Shown one piece after another: positions 34,301 to 42,068 of a stretch of DNA of 64,000 bases. The notes beneath the pieces were generated by a model. The model worked only from the letters and a program-made list of their open reading frames with translations, did no database searches and was not told the DNA's origin. Made by a program: the position numbers and the translations under genes. The DNA is taken from NCBI RefSeq assembly GCF_000718305.1, contig NZ_JOFQ01000011.1:372001-436000 (forward strand), written 5' to 3'. Position 1 is the first letter of the stretch. Each line of letters starts with the position of its first letter. The stretch is from Streptomyces niger (GTDB lineage Bacteria > Actinomycetota > Actinomycetes > Streptomycetales > Streptomycetaceae).

Positions 34301-36097
34301 TCAGCGCATCCGCGTGGCCCACTCCTGGACCTTCTTGATCCGCTCCCGGATCTGCCCGGCCGTGGCCTCCGCGCTCGGCGGCCCGCCGCACACCCGGCGC
34401 AGCTCGTTGTGGATCACGCCGTGCGGCTTGCCGCTCTGGTGGACGTACGCACTGACCAGCGTGTTCAACTGCTTCCGCAGCTCCAGCAGTTCCTTGTGCG
34501 TGACCACGGGGCGCCGCTCGGCCGGCAGCTCCAGCAGGTCCGCCTCCTCGGCGGGCCGCTTCTTGCTGTGCGCGATCTGCCGGGCCTGCCGCTTCTGGAG
34601 CAGCATCTGCACCTGGTCCGGTTCCAGCAGGCCGGGGATGCCGAGGTAGTCCTGCTCCTCTTCGCTTCCCGCGTGCGCCTGCATGCCGAACTCGGCGCTG
34701 TTGTAGAGCACCCGGTCGAAGACCGCGTCGGACTCCAGCGCCTCGAAGGAGAACTGCTCCTGCTCGCCGGTGTCCTCGTCCTGCTCCTTGTTCGCCTCGT
34801 CCATCTCCTTCTCGGACTCGGCGTACGGGTCGTCCTCGCTGTCCTTCTTCGGCTTGTCGAGCACGTGGTCGCGCTCGACCTCCATCTCGTTCGCGAAGCC
34901 GAGCAGCATGGGCACGGTCGGCAGGAAGACCGAGGCCGTCTCGCCGCGCCGCCGGGACCGTACGAAGCGACCCACGGCCTGCGCGAAGAACAGCGGCGTG
35001 GAGATCGTCGTGGCGTACACGCCGACCGCGAGCCGCGGCACGTCGACGCCCTCCGACACCATCCGGACCGCGACCATCCAGCGGTCGTCGGAGTGCGAGA
35101 AGTCGTCGATACGCTTCGAGGCGCCGGTGTCGTCGGAGAGGACGAGCGTCGCCTTGTGCCCCGTTATCTCCCGGATCAGCTTCGCGTACGCGCGCGCCTG
35201 CTCCTGGTCGGACGCGATGACGAGCGCGCCCGCGTCCGGAATGGACTTCCGGACCTCCGTCAGCCGCTGGTCCGCAGCGCGCAGCACATTCGGCATCCAC
35301 TCACCGCGCGGGTCCAGCGCGGTGCGCCACGCCTGCGAGACGGCGTCCTTGGTCATCGGCTCGCCCAGCCGCGCCGCGATCTCGTCACCGGCCTTGGTCC
35401 GCCAGCGCATGTTGCCGCTGTACGACATGAAGATCACTGGCCGGACAACACCATCCGCCAGCGCGTTCCCGTAGCCGTACGTGTAATCCGCCGAGCTGCG
35501 CCGGATGCCGTCGTTGCCCTCCTCGTACGTCACGAAGGGGATCGGGTTGGTGTCCGACCGGAAGGGCGTACCGGTCAGCGCGAGCCGCCGGGTCGCCGGC
35601 TCGAACGCCTCCTGGCACGCCTCGCCCCACGACCGGGAGTCACCGGCATGGTGGATCTCGTCGAGGATCACGAGAGTCTTGCGCTGCTCGACGCGGTTGC
35701 GGTGCAGCATCGGCCGGACGCCGACACCCGCGTACGTCACGGCGACACCGTGGTACTCGCGACTCAGCGGCCCGGCGCTGTACTCCGGGTCCAGCTTGAT
35801 GCCCAGCCGGGCCGCCGCCTCCGCCCACTGCTTCTTCAGGTGCTCGGTGGGCGCGACCACGGTGACCTGCTGCACGACGTGGTGGTGCAGCAGCCATGAG
35901 GCGAGGGTGAGCGCGAAGGTGGTCTTACCCGCGCCGGGGGTCGCGACCGCGAGGAAGTCCCGCGGCTGGGTCTCGATGTACTTGTCCATCGCACCCTGCT
36001 GCCAGGCGCGCAGCTTGTTCGCGGTACCCCAGGGGGCCCGTCCCGGAAAGGCCGGGGACAGGTGCTGGTTGTTCATGGCGCTGGTGGTAGTACTCAC
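34301..36097 (-). CDS. DEAD/DEAH-box (superfamily 2) helicase
   Basis: A 598-residue SF2 helicase. Walker A is in ATPGAGKTTFAL, motif II is DEIHHAG, motif III is LTGTPFRSD, and the C-terminal lobe has motif V-like MVSEGVDVPRLAVGVY and motif VI QAVGRFVRSRR. A long acidic insert (about 405-445) and a Lys/Arg/Glu-rich C-terminal region follow. The type resembles the helicase part of restriction and repair enzymes, but no nuclease or methylase gene is adjacent, so it is probably a housekeeping DNA or RNA helicase. The GTG start at 36097 has GGAGACC upstream. Confidence 0.88.
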   Translation of the reverse strand: MSTTTSAMNNQHLSPAFPGRAPWGTANKLRAWQQGAMDKYIETQPRDFLAVATPGAGKTTFALTLASWLLHHHVVQQVTVVAPTEHLKKQWAEAAARLGIKLDPEYSAGPLSREYHGVAVTYAGVGVRPMLHRNRVEQRKTLVILDEIHHAGDSRSWGEACQEAFEPATRRLALTGTPFRSDTNPIPFVTYEEGNDGIRRSSADYTYGYGNALADGVVRPVIFMSYSGNMRWRTKAGDEIAARLGEPMTKDAVSQAWRTALDPRGEWMPNVLRAADQRLTEVRKSIPDAGALVIASDQEQARAYAKLIREITGHKATLVLSDDTGASKRIDDFSHSDDRWMVAVRMVSEGVDVPRLAVGVYATTISTPLFFAQAVGRFVRSRRRGETASVFLPTVPMLLGFANEMEVERDHVLDKPKKDSEDDPYAESEKEMDEANKEQDEDTGEQEQFSFEALESDAVFDRVLYNSAEFGMQAHAGSEEEQDYLGIPGLLEPDQVQMLLQKRQARQIAHSKKRPAEEADLLELPAERRPVVTHKELLELRKQLNTLVSAYVHQSGKPHGVIHNELRRVCGGPPSAEATAGQIRERIKKVQEWATRMR

Positions 36098-36198
36098 GGT
36101 CTCCGTCGGCTGGCTCGGCGATCGGCAACCGCGTCAGGGTACCCGTGCCGCCCGGCCGGTCGCGGAATTCCGGCCGGACGGCGGAGCGGGTGCGACTC

Positions 36199-36238
36199 AG
36201 CTCACACCGCCGACCCGGAGCTCACACCGCCGATCCGG
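36199..36238. repeat. two tandem copies of a 20-bp unit
   Basis: AGCTCACACCGCCGACCCGG is followed directly by a copy with one change (C to T), in the gap between the helicase start and the small gene at 36317. Function unknown. Confidence 0.7.
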
Positions 36239-36273
36239 GGGCGGAGCCGGCCGCAGCGCCGGCCTCCGGCGGC

Positions 36274-36305
36274 GCGATGCCCTGCCGGGAGAGGCAGGGC
36301 ATCGC
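36274..36305. terminator. terminator downstream of the small gene at 36317
   Basis: Perfect 13-bp stem (GCGATGCCCTGCC and its complement at 36293-36305) with a 6-nt loop, 12 bp after the stop. Confidence 0.85.
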
Positions 36306-36316
36306 GCACCGCACTC

Positions 36317-36547
36317 TCAGCCGTCCGGCCTGGTCCGGAAGACCGCGCGGGTCGTGCGCGGCCGCCCCTCGTGCGGATGGTTGCGGATCTCCACGTTGCA
36401 GTCCGACGCCGCCGAGTGATCGCCTCTGGTTCGCGTCGCTGTGCGTTGCGCGACCAGGGCCGCGCAGACTCCGCAGTCGTCTCCGGGTAACGCGTCCTCG
36501 CCGGGTGGGCCCAGAGTGACGGGCTCTCCTTGAGTGGATCGGTTCAT
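36317..36547 (-). CDS. small hypothetical protein paired with a divergent XRE regulator
   Basis: A 76-residue protein with a central segment DCGVCAALVAQRTATRTRGD then VEIRNHPHE. I recognise the Cys-x2-Cys and VEIRNHP pattern from small Streptomyces proteins encoded beside XRE regulators, but no function is assigned to them as far as I know. It is divergent from the XRE gene at 36669, with 121 bp between the starts, and has its own terminator. Could be a partner or target of that regulator. Confidence 0.6.
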   Translation of the reverse strand: MNRSTQGEPVTLGPPGEDALPGDDCGVCAALVAQRTATRTRGDHSAASDCNVEIRNHPHEGRPRTTRAVFRTRPDG

Positions 36548-36668
36548 ACTGCCGATCGTCCCGGCCCACGCCGGTCACTGCGACGACGGACCGGACGTCG
36601 CTCAGGCGTCACCCACAGGGCGTCAAATGGGTGTCATTACCCAGGCGGCCGGGTCTATGGTGCCTCGT

Positions 36669-37448
36669 ATGACGACTGCCGTGCAGGTACCGAACGATGC
36701 CTTGCGGGCCGTGCGTATCGGTCTGCGGATGAGCCAGGAGGACCTGGCCAAGGCCCTTCGGCGCGTAGGCGAGGAACTGGGCGAGCCCAACGAGGCCAGC
36801 AAGCGACTCGTCCAGCGGTGGGAGGCGGGGGTCAGTCGCTCACCCCGGCCGGTGTACGCCCGTGCCCTGGAACAGGTGACGGGACGCCCGATCGAAGCCC
36901 TGGGATTCGCCCTGCCCGTACCCATGGCACGTGTCCACGACGACGGCTCCGGAGGACACGACATGGACGCCAGTTCCGAGGGTGTGGCTCCGGCATCCGG
37001 AACACCACAGACAGCCACGCAGTCCACAGCCGAGAACTTCAGCGGGGTATGGCTGTCCAGATACGAGTTCTACTCGTCGGGCCGGGACGAGACCTACGAA
37101 GGCAGGCACTATGTCGTGCTCGTGCAGCACGGCAACCGGCTGACCGGGCGAAGCCTGCCGGGAGCGTCGTCCAACCCCGACAGCCCACTGTCCCTGGAAC
37201 TGACCGTCGACAGAAACGTCGTCACAGGCTCGTGGACGGAGCAGACGGCAAGCGACGGCTACTACCAGGGCGCCCGGTACCACGGAGCGATACAGATGCT
37301 GGTGGAGCCGACCGGCCGCAGGATGGCCGGGAAGTGGGCCGGGTTCGGCAAGGACTTCGACGTCAACACGGGGCCGTGGGAGCTGCGACTCATGGACACC
37401 TCGACCAGTAAGGCGACGCTGGAGCGCTACAGCACTCAACCGCGTTGA
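36669..37448 (+). CDS. XRE-family HTH regulator with C-terminal beta-rich domain
   Basis: A 259-residue protein. An N-terminal Cro/CI-type HTH lies around residues 13-65 (RIGLRMSQEDLAKALR then RLVQRWEAG), followed by a linker to about 115. The C-terminal domain of about 140 residues begins ENFSGVWLSRYEFYSSG and alternates hydrophobic and polar residues like a beta barrel or lipocalin-like sensor (HYVVLVQHGNRLTGRSL, GTWTEQT-like motif). This looks like a one-component sensor-regulator; the ligand is unknown. ATG 36669 is chosen, but an ATG four codons upstream is equally possible, and neither has a strong ribosome-binding site. Confidence 0.75.
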   Translation: MTTAVQVPNDALRAVRIGLRMSQEDLAKALRRVGEELGEPNEASKRLVQRWEAGVSRSPRPVYARALEQVTGRPIEALGFALPVPMARVHDDGSGGHDMDASSEGVAPASGTPQTATQSTAENFSGVWLSRYEFYSSGRDETYEGRHYVVLVQHGNRLTGRSLPGASSNPDSPLSLELTVDRNVVTGSWTEQTASDGYYQGARYHGAIQMLVEPTGRRMAGKWAGFGKDFDVNTGPWELRLMDTSTSKATLERYSTQPR

Positions 37449-37545
37449 GCGCGCCCGGACCTGCACCGCGGAAGCGCCGACGGCCACGTGCACCCGCCGG
37501 ACCCGCTGCTCCGGTCGACGGCACACGATCCGGCAAGCTGTCGCC

Positions 37546-38424
37546 ATGCCCACATACCGCTCGTACGACGACGCCGAACTCCACTACCGCACGCTCGGCC
37601 CGGCCGACTCCGGGCTCCCGCCCCTGGTCTGCCTGGCCGGTGGTCCGGCGCGCGACGCCGCCTACCTCGGCGATCTGGGCGGCCTCGACGCGGACCGCCG
37701 GCTCATCGTCCCGGACAGCCGCGGCACCGGCGACTCCCCCGCCGCCGAGGACCCGGCCGCGTACGCCTTCCCCCGGCTCGCCGAGGACCTCGAAGCGCTC
37801 CGCACCCACCTCGGCCTGGAACGCTTCGCCCTCCTCGCGCACAGCGCCGCCGCGGCCACCGCCCAGGCCTACGCCGCCGCCCACCCCGACCGGCTCAGCC
37901 GCCTCGTCCTCGTCTGCCCCGGCTCCCGCCTCCAGGGCGAACTCCCCGACGACGCCCGGCAGATCTTCGAGTCCCGCGCTCACGAGGAGTGGTGGCCGGA
38001 CGCCTCCGTCGCCGTCCAGCGGCTCGCCGAGACCGGCGACATGGACGAGGTACGCGAACTCCTCCAGCGCGCCGCCCCGCTGGCCTACGCCCACTGGGAC
38101 GAGCCTCAGCGCGCCCACGCCGCCACCGAGAGCGGCCAGCTCAACCCCGTCCCCCGCGCCGGCTTCTGGCAGTCCGTCGACGACCGCGCCCGCGAAACCC
38201 TGCTGACGGCCCTCCGCGACGTCACCTGCCCCGTCCTCGTCGTCACCGGCGACCGCGACGCCCTCTCCGGCATGCGCGCCGGCGAACTGGTCGCCGCCTC
38301 CTTCCCGCACGCCCAGCTCCGCCCCCTCCACCTGGTCGGCCACTACCCCTGGATCGACGACCCCGACCGCTTCCGCCCCCTGCTCGACACCTTCCTCCGC
38401 ACAGGCGAGACCCCCCTCTCCTGA
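37546..38424 (+). CDS. alpha/beta hydrolase
   Basis: A 292-residue cytosolic alpha/beta-hydrolase. The nucleophile is probably Ser100 in LLAHSAAAA, the acid Asp236 or Asp238 in VTGDRDALSG, and the base His266 in LVGHYPWIDDP. The oxyanion region LAGGPARDA resembles proline iminopeptidase-type enzymes. The usual G-x-S-x-G elbow is changed to A-x-S-x-A, which is tolerated in some families. It lies 97 bp after the XRE gene on the same strand. Substrate unknown. Confidence 0.85.
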   Translation: MPTYRSYDDAELHYRTLGPADSGLPPLVCLAGGPARDAAYLGDLGGLDADRRLIVPDSRGTGDSPAAEDPAAYAFPRLAEDLEALRTHLGLERFALLAHSAAAATAQAYAAAHPDRLSRLVLVCPGSRLQGELPDDARQIFESRAHEEWWPDASVAVQRLAETGDMDEVRELLQRAAPLAYAHWDEPQRAHAATESGQLNPVPRAGFWQSVDDRARETLLTALRDVTCPVLVVTGDRDALSGMRAGELVAASFPHAQLRPLHLVGHYPWIDDPDRFRPLLDTFLRTGETPLS

Positions 38425-38716
38425 CCCGTTCACCCAGCTCGTTCGCGAGCACGGTGGCCGGGGCACGAGCGCGGTCCGGGACCGGCGCACGGAGCCGCCC
38501 TCCGCCGCAAGGCCGCACACGCGCCAGAGCCCCCGCCCGCAGCCGGCTCCAGCGGTGGCCGGTCCGCGCCGCCGGGCCCGGGAACAGGGCGCGCACCGCG
38601 CCTCCGGACGCACACACGGCGCTCCGCCCCGCTGCTTTCGCCCGCTCCACCACGCGATCCGGATGACGCCTTTTCCCCTGAAATGCCCCGTCCTGCCGGC
38701 CCTAGCGTGGCCTCTC
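38425..38716. other. intergenic region before the lectin gene
   Basis: Very Arg-rich in all frames and without a convincing gene; probably the 3' region of the hydrolase gene and the promoter of the lectin gene. Confidence 0.5.
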
Positions 38717-38735
38717 ACCGGGGAACGTCCCCGGT
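38717..38735. promoter_or_regulatory. palindrome just upstream of the lectin gene
   Basis: ACCGGGGAACGTCCCCGGT is a perfect dyad with 8-bp arms and a 3-base centre, ending 22 bp before the proposed start. It may be a repressor operator or a hairpin controlling translation. Confidence 0.55.
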
Positions 38736-38757
38736 CGCGACGCGAAAGGGCACGGCC

Positions 38758-39096
38758 TTGGCGAACGCAAGCTTTCCCGCGGAGTCCCGGATCTCCCGGA
38801 ACATGGCCTGGACCTCCGGAAACGGCAGCACCCTCCTGCGGCTCCAGGAAGACGGCAACTTCTGCGTCTACCGCAACGGCAAGGCCGCCTGGCAGGGCGA
38901 AGGCGCCTACCCCCGTGGCGACTACGCCGTCATGCAGAACGACGGCAACCTCGTCGTCTACACCTCCGACCAGCAGCCGGTCTGGGCCTCCGAGACCCAC
39001 GGCAACCCCGGCGCCGAACTCGTCGTCCAGGACGACGGCAACGTGGTCATCTACCACGAGGGCAAGGCCATCTGGCACACCAACACCGCCGGCTGA
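38758..39096 (+). CDS. mannose-binding B-lectin domain protein
   Basis: A 112-residue single-domain bulb-type (GNA-like) lectin. Three sugar-binding motifs of the QxDxNxVxY type are seen as LQEDGNFCVY, MQNDGNLVVY and VQDDGNVVIY, each followed by a Trp-ending strand (KAAW, QPVW, KAIW). The first copy has Phe-Cys in place of the usual residues. No signal peptide is seen when starting at TTG 38758, which is preferred because GAAAGGG lies upstream; a longer form from 38683 exists. Binding of mannose-type glycans is family knowledge, and the biological role here is unknown. Confidence 0.8.
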   Translation: MANASFPAESRISRNMAWTSGNGSTLLRLQEDGNFCVYRNGKAAWQGEGAYPRGDYAVMQNDGNLVVYTSDQQPVWASETHGNPGAELVVQDDGNVVIYHEGKAIWHTNTAG

Positions 39097-39221
39097 CCGG
39101 GGCCCGCAGGGCCGCCGCAACCGGATTCATGAACCCCGTGTTGCAACCTTGTGGCCACCCCCGCCCGTCCCTTGCCCACTCCCCCACCCCGCGGCCTATG
39201 GTCAGGACATCGCCTCCTCCC

Positions 39222-39293
39222 GGCCGTGTGCCCGAGTGGTTCAGGGACTCGCCTGCAAAGCGAGTTACGCGGGTTCGATTCCCGCCACGGCCT
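39222..39293 (+). tRNA. tRNA-Cys (GCA)
   Basis: A complete cloverleaf can be drawn. The acceptor stem GGCCGTG pairs with CACGGCC; the anticodon stem CTCGC/GCGAG holds the loop CTGCAAA with anticodon GCA; a 4-nt variable loop follows; the T-arm is GCGGG-TTCGATT-CCCGC. The discriminator base is T, as required for tRNA-Cys. CCA is not encoded. The D-stem has three strong pairs. A strong terminator follows at 39315. Confidence 0.95.
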
Positions 39294-39314
39294 CTGGTGC
39301 CTGTTCGTGCGGGA

Positions 39315-39352
39315 CGGCAGGGCGGCAGCTCTTCGGAGCTGCCGCCCTGCCG
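39315..39352. terminator. terminator downstream of tRNA-Cys
   Basis: A perfect 17-bp stem capped by a TTCG tetraloop, 22 bp after the tRNA end. Confidence 0.93.
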
Positions 39353-39530
39353 CGCGTCCGGCTCGTTTTCCGCCTTCTCCCGTACCGAGCGCAGCGGCTT
39401 CGGCTGCGGGACCGGATGGAGGAGCGGGCGTCTCCCTGTCCGGGCTGATCGCGGGCGCGCGGACATGATCAGTGGGGATGCGCGGTACTCAGTGGCTGGA
39501 CGAGATGCTGTCAGCCGTGAGGAGTGTGCG

Positions 39531-39722
39531 ATGGGTGAGACGTACGGACCCGGTGGGTCCAGCGCTGAGGCGGTGGACGGGGTCGACAAGGACGAGCTGG
39601 AGAAGGCGGACAAGGACCGTCGGGAGGCGGAGGTGGCCCAGGAGGCCGCCGGGGACGTCACCCTGCCGCCCCGGGCCGACGGGACGGCTCGGGACGGCGA
39701 GGGCGACGACAGCGGCGAGTAG
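39531..39722 (+). CDS. small acidic hypothetical protein
   Basis: A 63-residue, highly charged protein (SAEAVDGVDKDELEKADKD and a Gly/Asp/Glu tail), probably disordered. GAGGAG upstream of ATG 39531 supports the start. No domain is recognised. Tail-to-tail with the molybdenum hydroxylase operon. Codon use is genome-like, so I consider it real but cannot assign a function. Confidence 0.55.
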   Translation: MGETYGPGGSSAEAVDGVDKDELEKADKDRREAEVAQEAAGDVTLPPRADGTARDGEGDDSGE

Positions 39723-39731
39723 CCCGCCTTC

Positions 39732-42068
39732 TCAGGACAGCGGGGTGAGGGCCGCCGCCTGGGGGCGGATGGGGAGGCGGCCTATCGGGCGGCCGGTGGC
39801 GGCGCGGACGGCGGAGGCCACCGCCGCCGGGGCCGCGACGACCGGGGCCGCGGAGACCGGCTTGGCGCCGAAGGGGGCCACCACGTCGCGTTCCTCGATG
39901 AGCTTGACGATGCGGATGTCGGGCGCGTCGAGGGAGGTGGGCAGGGGGTAGCCGGTCAGGTCGGGGTGGCGGACCAGGCCGCGGGTGGTGCGGAGGTTCT
40001 CCATCAGGGCCGCGCCCAGGCCCTGCGTGACGCCGGCCTCGATGCGGGCGCGGAGCTGGGCGGGGTTCAGTACCCGGCCGACGTCCTGGGCGACGGACAG
40101 CTCGACGACGCGGATCGTGCCCAGCTCGATGTCCACGTCGGCGACGCAGCGGATCGCGCAGAAGGCGAGGCCCACGAAGGCGTCGCCCTGTCCGGTGTCG
40201 TCCAGCGGCTCGGTGGGGTGCGGGCGGCACTGCGCCGTGGCCCACAGTTCCTTGCCGTCCAGCGCCTCGGCGACGGTGGTGCTCAGCACGCCGTCGTACG
40301 AGGTGATCTTCCCGTCGGCGATCTGGAGCAGCTCGGTGGACATGCCGAACTTGTGGGCGAGGGGCTGGAGGAGCTGCGTGCGGACCATCTTGGCCGCGCG
40401 CTCGACCGCTCCGCCCGAGACCCAGGTGTGCCGGCTGTGGCAGGCAGCGCCGGCCGGCGGCTGGTCGGTGTCGACCGCCGCGACGTGCACCTCTTCGACG
40501 CCGAGCGTCTCCTGGACGATCTGGCGCGCGAGGGTGGAGAAGCCGGAGCCGGTCTCCACCGCGGCGCAGATGACCGTCGCCACCGAGCCGCTGACCTTGA
40601 CCGTGGCCGTGGAGACCTCGTCCGCGCCCTCCGCGCCGAGCATGTGCACCATGCCGATGCCGTACCCGACCCCGCGGCGCACCGCGGACGGGTCCCCCGC
40701 GCCCTCGGGGCCGCCCGGCAGCAGCCACTCCTCCTGCGGCGCGTCCTTGGGCAGGTCGGGCAGCGGGGCGTCCTTGACGGCCTGGAGGAGCTCGGCGACC
40801 GGCGCGGGGCAGGTGACGGTCTGGGAGGTCGGCAGGATGTCGCCGGTGGCCATGGCGTTGCGCAGCCGGAGCTCGGCCGGGTCCAGCCCCAGCTTCGCCG
40901 CCAGCTTGTCCATCTGGCCCTCGTACGCGGCGCACACCTGCATCGCGCCCTCGCCTCGCAGGTGTCCGGCGGGCGGGTTGTTCGTACGCACCGCCCAGCC
41001 CTCTACGAAGGCGTGCGGGACGACGTACGGGCCGCAGGCGAAGGAGACGGCGGCGGCCAGCGCGTCGGCCGAGGTGTCGGCGTACGCGCCCGCGTCCATC
41101 AGGATCTGCGCCTCGACCTTCACCAACGTGCCCTCGGCGTCGGCGTGGTGGCGGTACCGGAGGATCGTCGGGTGCCGGTGGGCGTGCGAGAGGAAGGACT
41201 CCTCGCGGGTCGCGGCCAGCTTGACCGGGCAGCCGGTACGGAGGGCCAGCATGCCCAGCGGGAGCTGGATGCCCGGGTCCTCGCGGTCGGCGGTCGCGCC
41301 GGGCACGCCGGTCACCACCACCTTGACCTTGTCCTGGGGCAGTCCGAAGCAGGCGGCGGCCAGGTCGCGGTCGGTGTGCGGGTCGGTGGCGGCGGTGTAG
41401 ATCTCCACGCCGCCGTCGGGGCGGGGCACGGCGAGCCCGGCCTCGGCCCCGATGGGTGCCGGGTCCTGGCGGCCGATCCGGTACAGCCCTTCGACGACGA
41501 CCTCGCCGGTCGCCTCGGGGTCCCCGAAGCGCAGCGGGATGTGGCGCACGAGGTTGCCGTCCGGGTGCAACGGCTCGGCCTCGAAGGCCAGCTGCGGGTC
41601 GGTGACCGGCTCCAGCACCTCGTACTCGACGGCGATGGCGGCGGCCGCGAGGCGGGCGGTGTCGGGGTGGTCGGCGGCGATCGCGGCGATCGGCTCGCCG
41701 TGGTGGCGCACCTCGTCCTTGGCGAAGACCGGCCGGTCGGGCGTGCCGCGCCCGTGCCCGGCGTCCCCGGGGACGTCCTCGTGCGTGACGACGGCCCGCA
41801 CGCCCGGCATCTCGGCGGCGTGCTTGGTGTCGATCGAGAGGATGCGGGCGCGGGGGTGCGGGGAACGCAGGATCGCGGCCCAGAGCAGCCCCTCGGCCCA
41901 CAGGTCGGCCGCGTACGGGAAGGTGCCCTGGGTCTTGGCCGGGGCGTCGGCCGAGGGCAGCGATACGCCCAGTCCGTGCGGCGCCGGTTCGGCTTCGGTG
42001 GTGGCCGGGGCGGTGCCCGGCGCGGCGGTGACGGTCACGGCGCCGGCGCCCTCGTGCGTGCCGGTCAT
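39732..42068 (-). CDS. molybdopterin-binding subunit of a xanthine dehydrogenase-family enzyme, active-site motif altered
   Basis: The 778-residue large subunit of a molybdenum hydroxylase. Family features are AILRSPHPRARILSIDTKHA, EPIAAIAADHPDTARLAAAA, the Arg-rich substrate loop TWVSGGAV, and the end ATGRPIGRLPIRP. Near the C-terminus the expected FGAKGVGE, which holds the catalytic Glu, reads FGAKPVSAAP, so the Glu is Ala. The cofactor loop GQG is GSG in ETGSGFSTLARQIVQE. Either the enzyme is inactive on the usual substrates or uses a different mechanism. ATG 42068 has GGGAGGCC upstream and overlaps the 2Fe-2S gene by 4 nt. It is the third gene of an FAD - 2Fe-2S - Mo operon. Confidence 0.85.
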   Translation of the reverse strand: MTGTHEGAGAVTVTAAPGTAPATTEAEPAPHGLGVSLPSADAPAKTQGTFPYAADLWAEGLLWAAILRSPHPRARILSIDTKHAAEMPGVRAVVTHEDVPGDAGHGRGTPDRPVFAKDEVRHHGEPIAAIAADHPDTARLAAAAIAVEYEVLEPVTDPQLAFEAEPLHPDGNLVRHIPLRFGDPEATGEVVVEGLYRIGRQDPAPIGAEAGLAVPRPDGGVEIYTAATDPHTDRDLAAACFGLPQDKVKVVVTGVPGATADREDPGIQLPLGMLALRTGCPVKLAATREESFLSHAHRHPTILRYRHHADAEGTLVKVEAQILMDAGAYADTSADALAAAVSFACGPYVVPHAFVEGWAVRTNNPPAGHLRGEGAMQVCAAYEGQMDKLAAKLGLDPAELRLRNAMATGDILPTSQTVTCPAPVAELLQAVKDAPLPDLPKDAPQEEWLLPGGPEGAGDPSAVRRGVGYGIGMVHMLGAEGADEVSTATVKVSGSVATVICAAVETGSGFSTLARQIVQETLGVEEVHVAAVDTDQPPAGAACHSRHTWVSGGAVERAAKMVRTQLLQPLAHKFGMSTELLQIADGKITSYDGVLSTTVAEALDGKELWATAQCRPHPTEPLDDTGQGDAFVGLAFCAIRCVADVDIELGTIRVVELSVAQDVGRVLNPAQLRARIEAGVTQGLGAALMENLRTTRGLVRHPDLTGYPLPTSLDAPDIRIVKLIEERDVVAPFGAKPVSAAPVVAAPAAVASAVRAATGRPIGRLPIRPQAAALTPLS

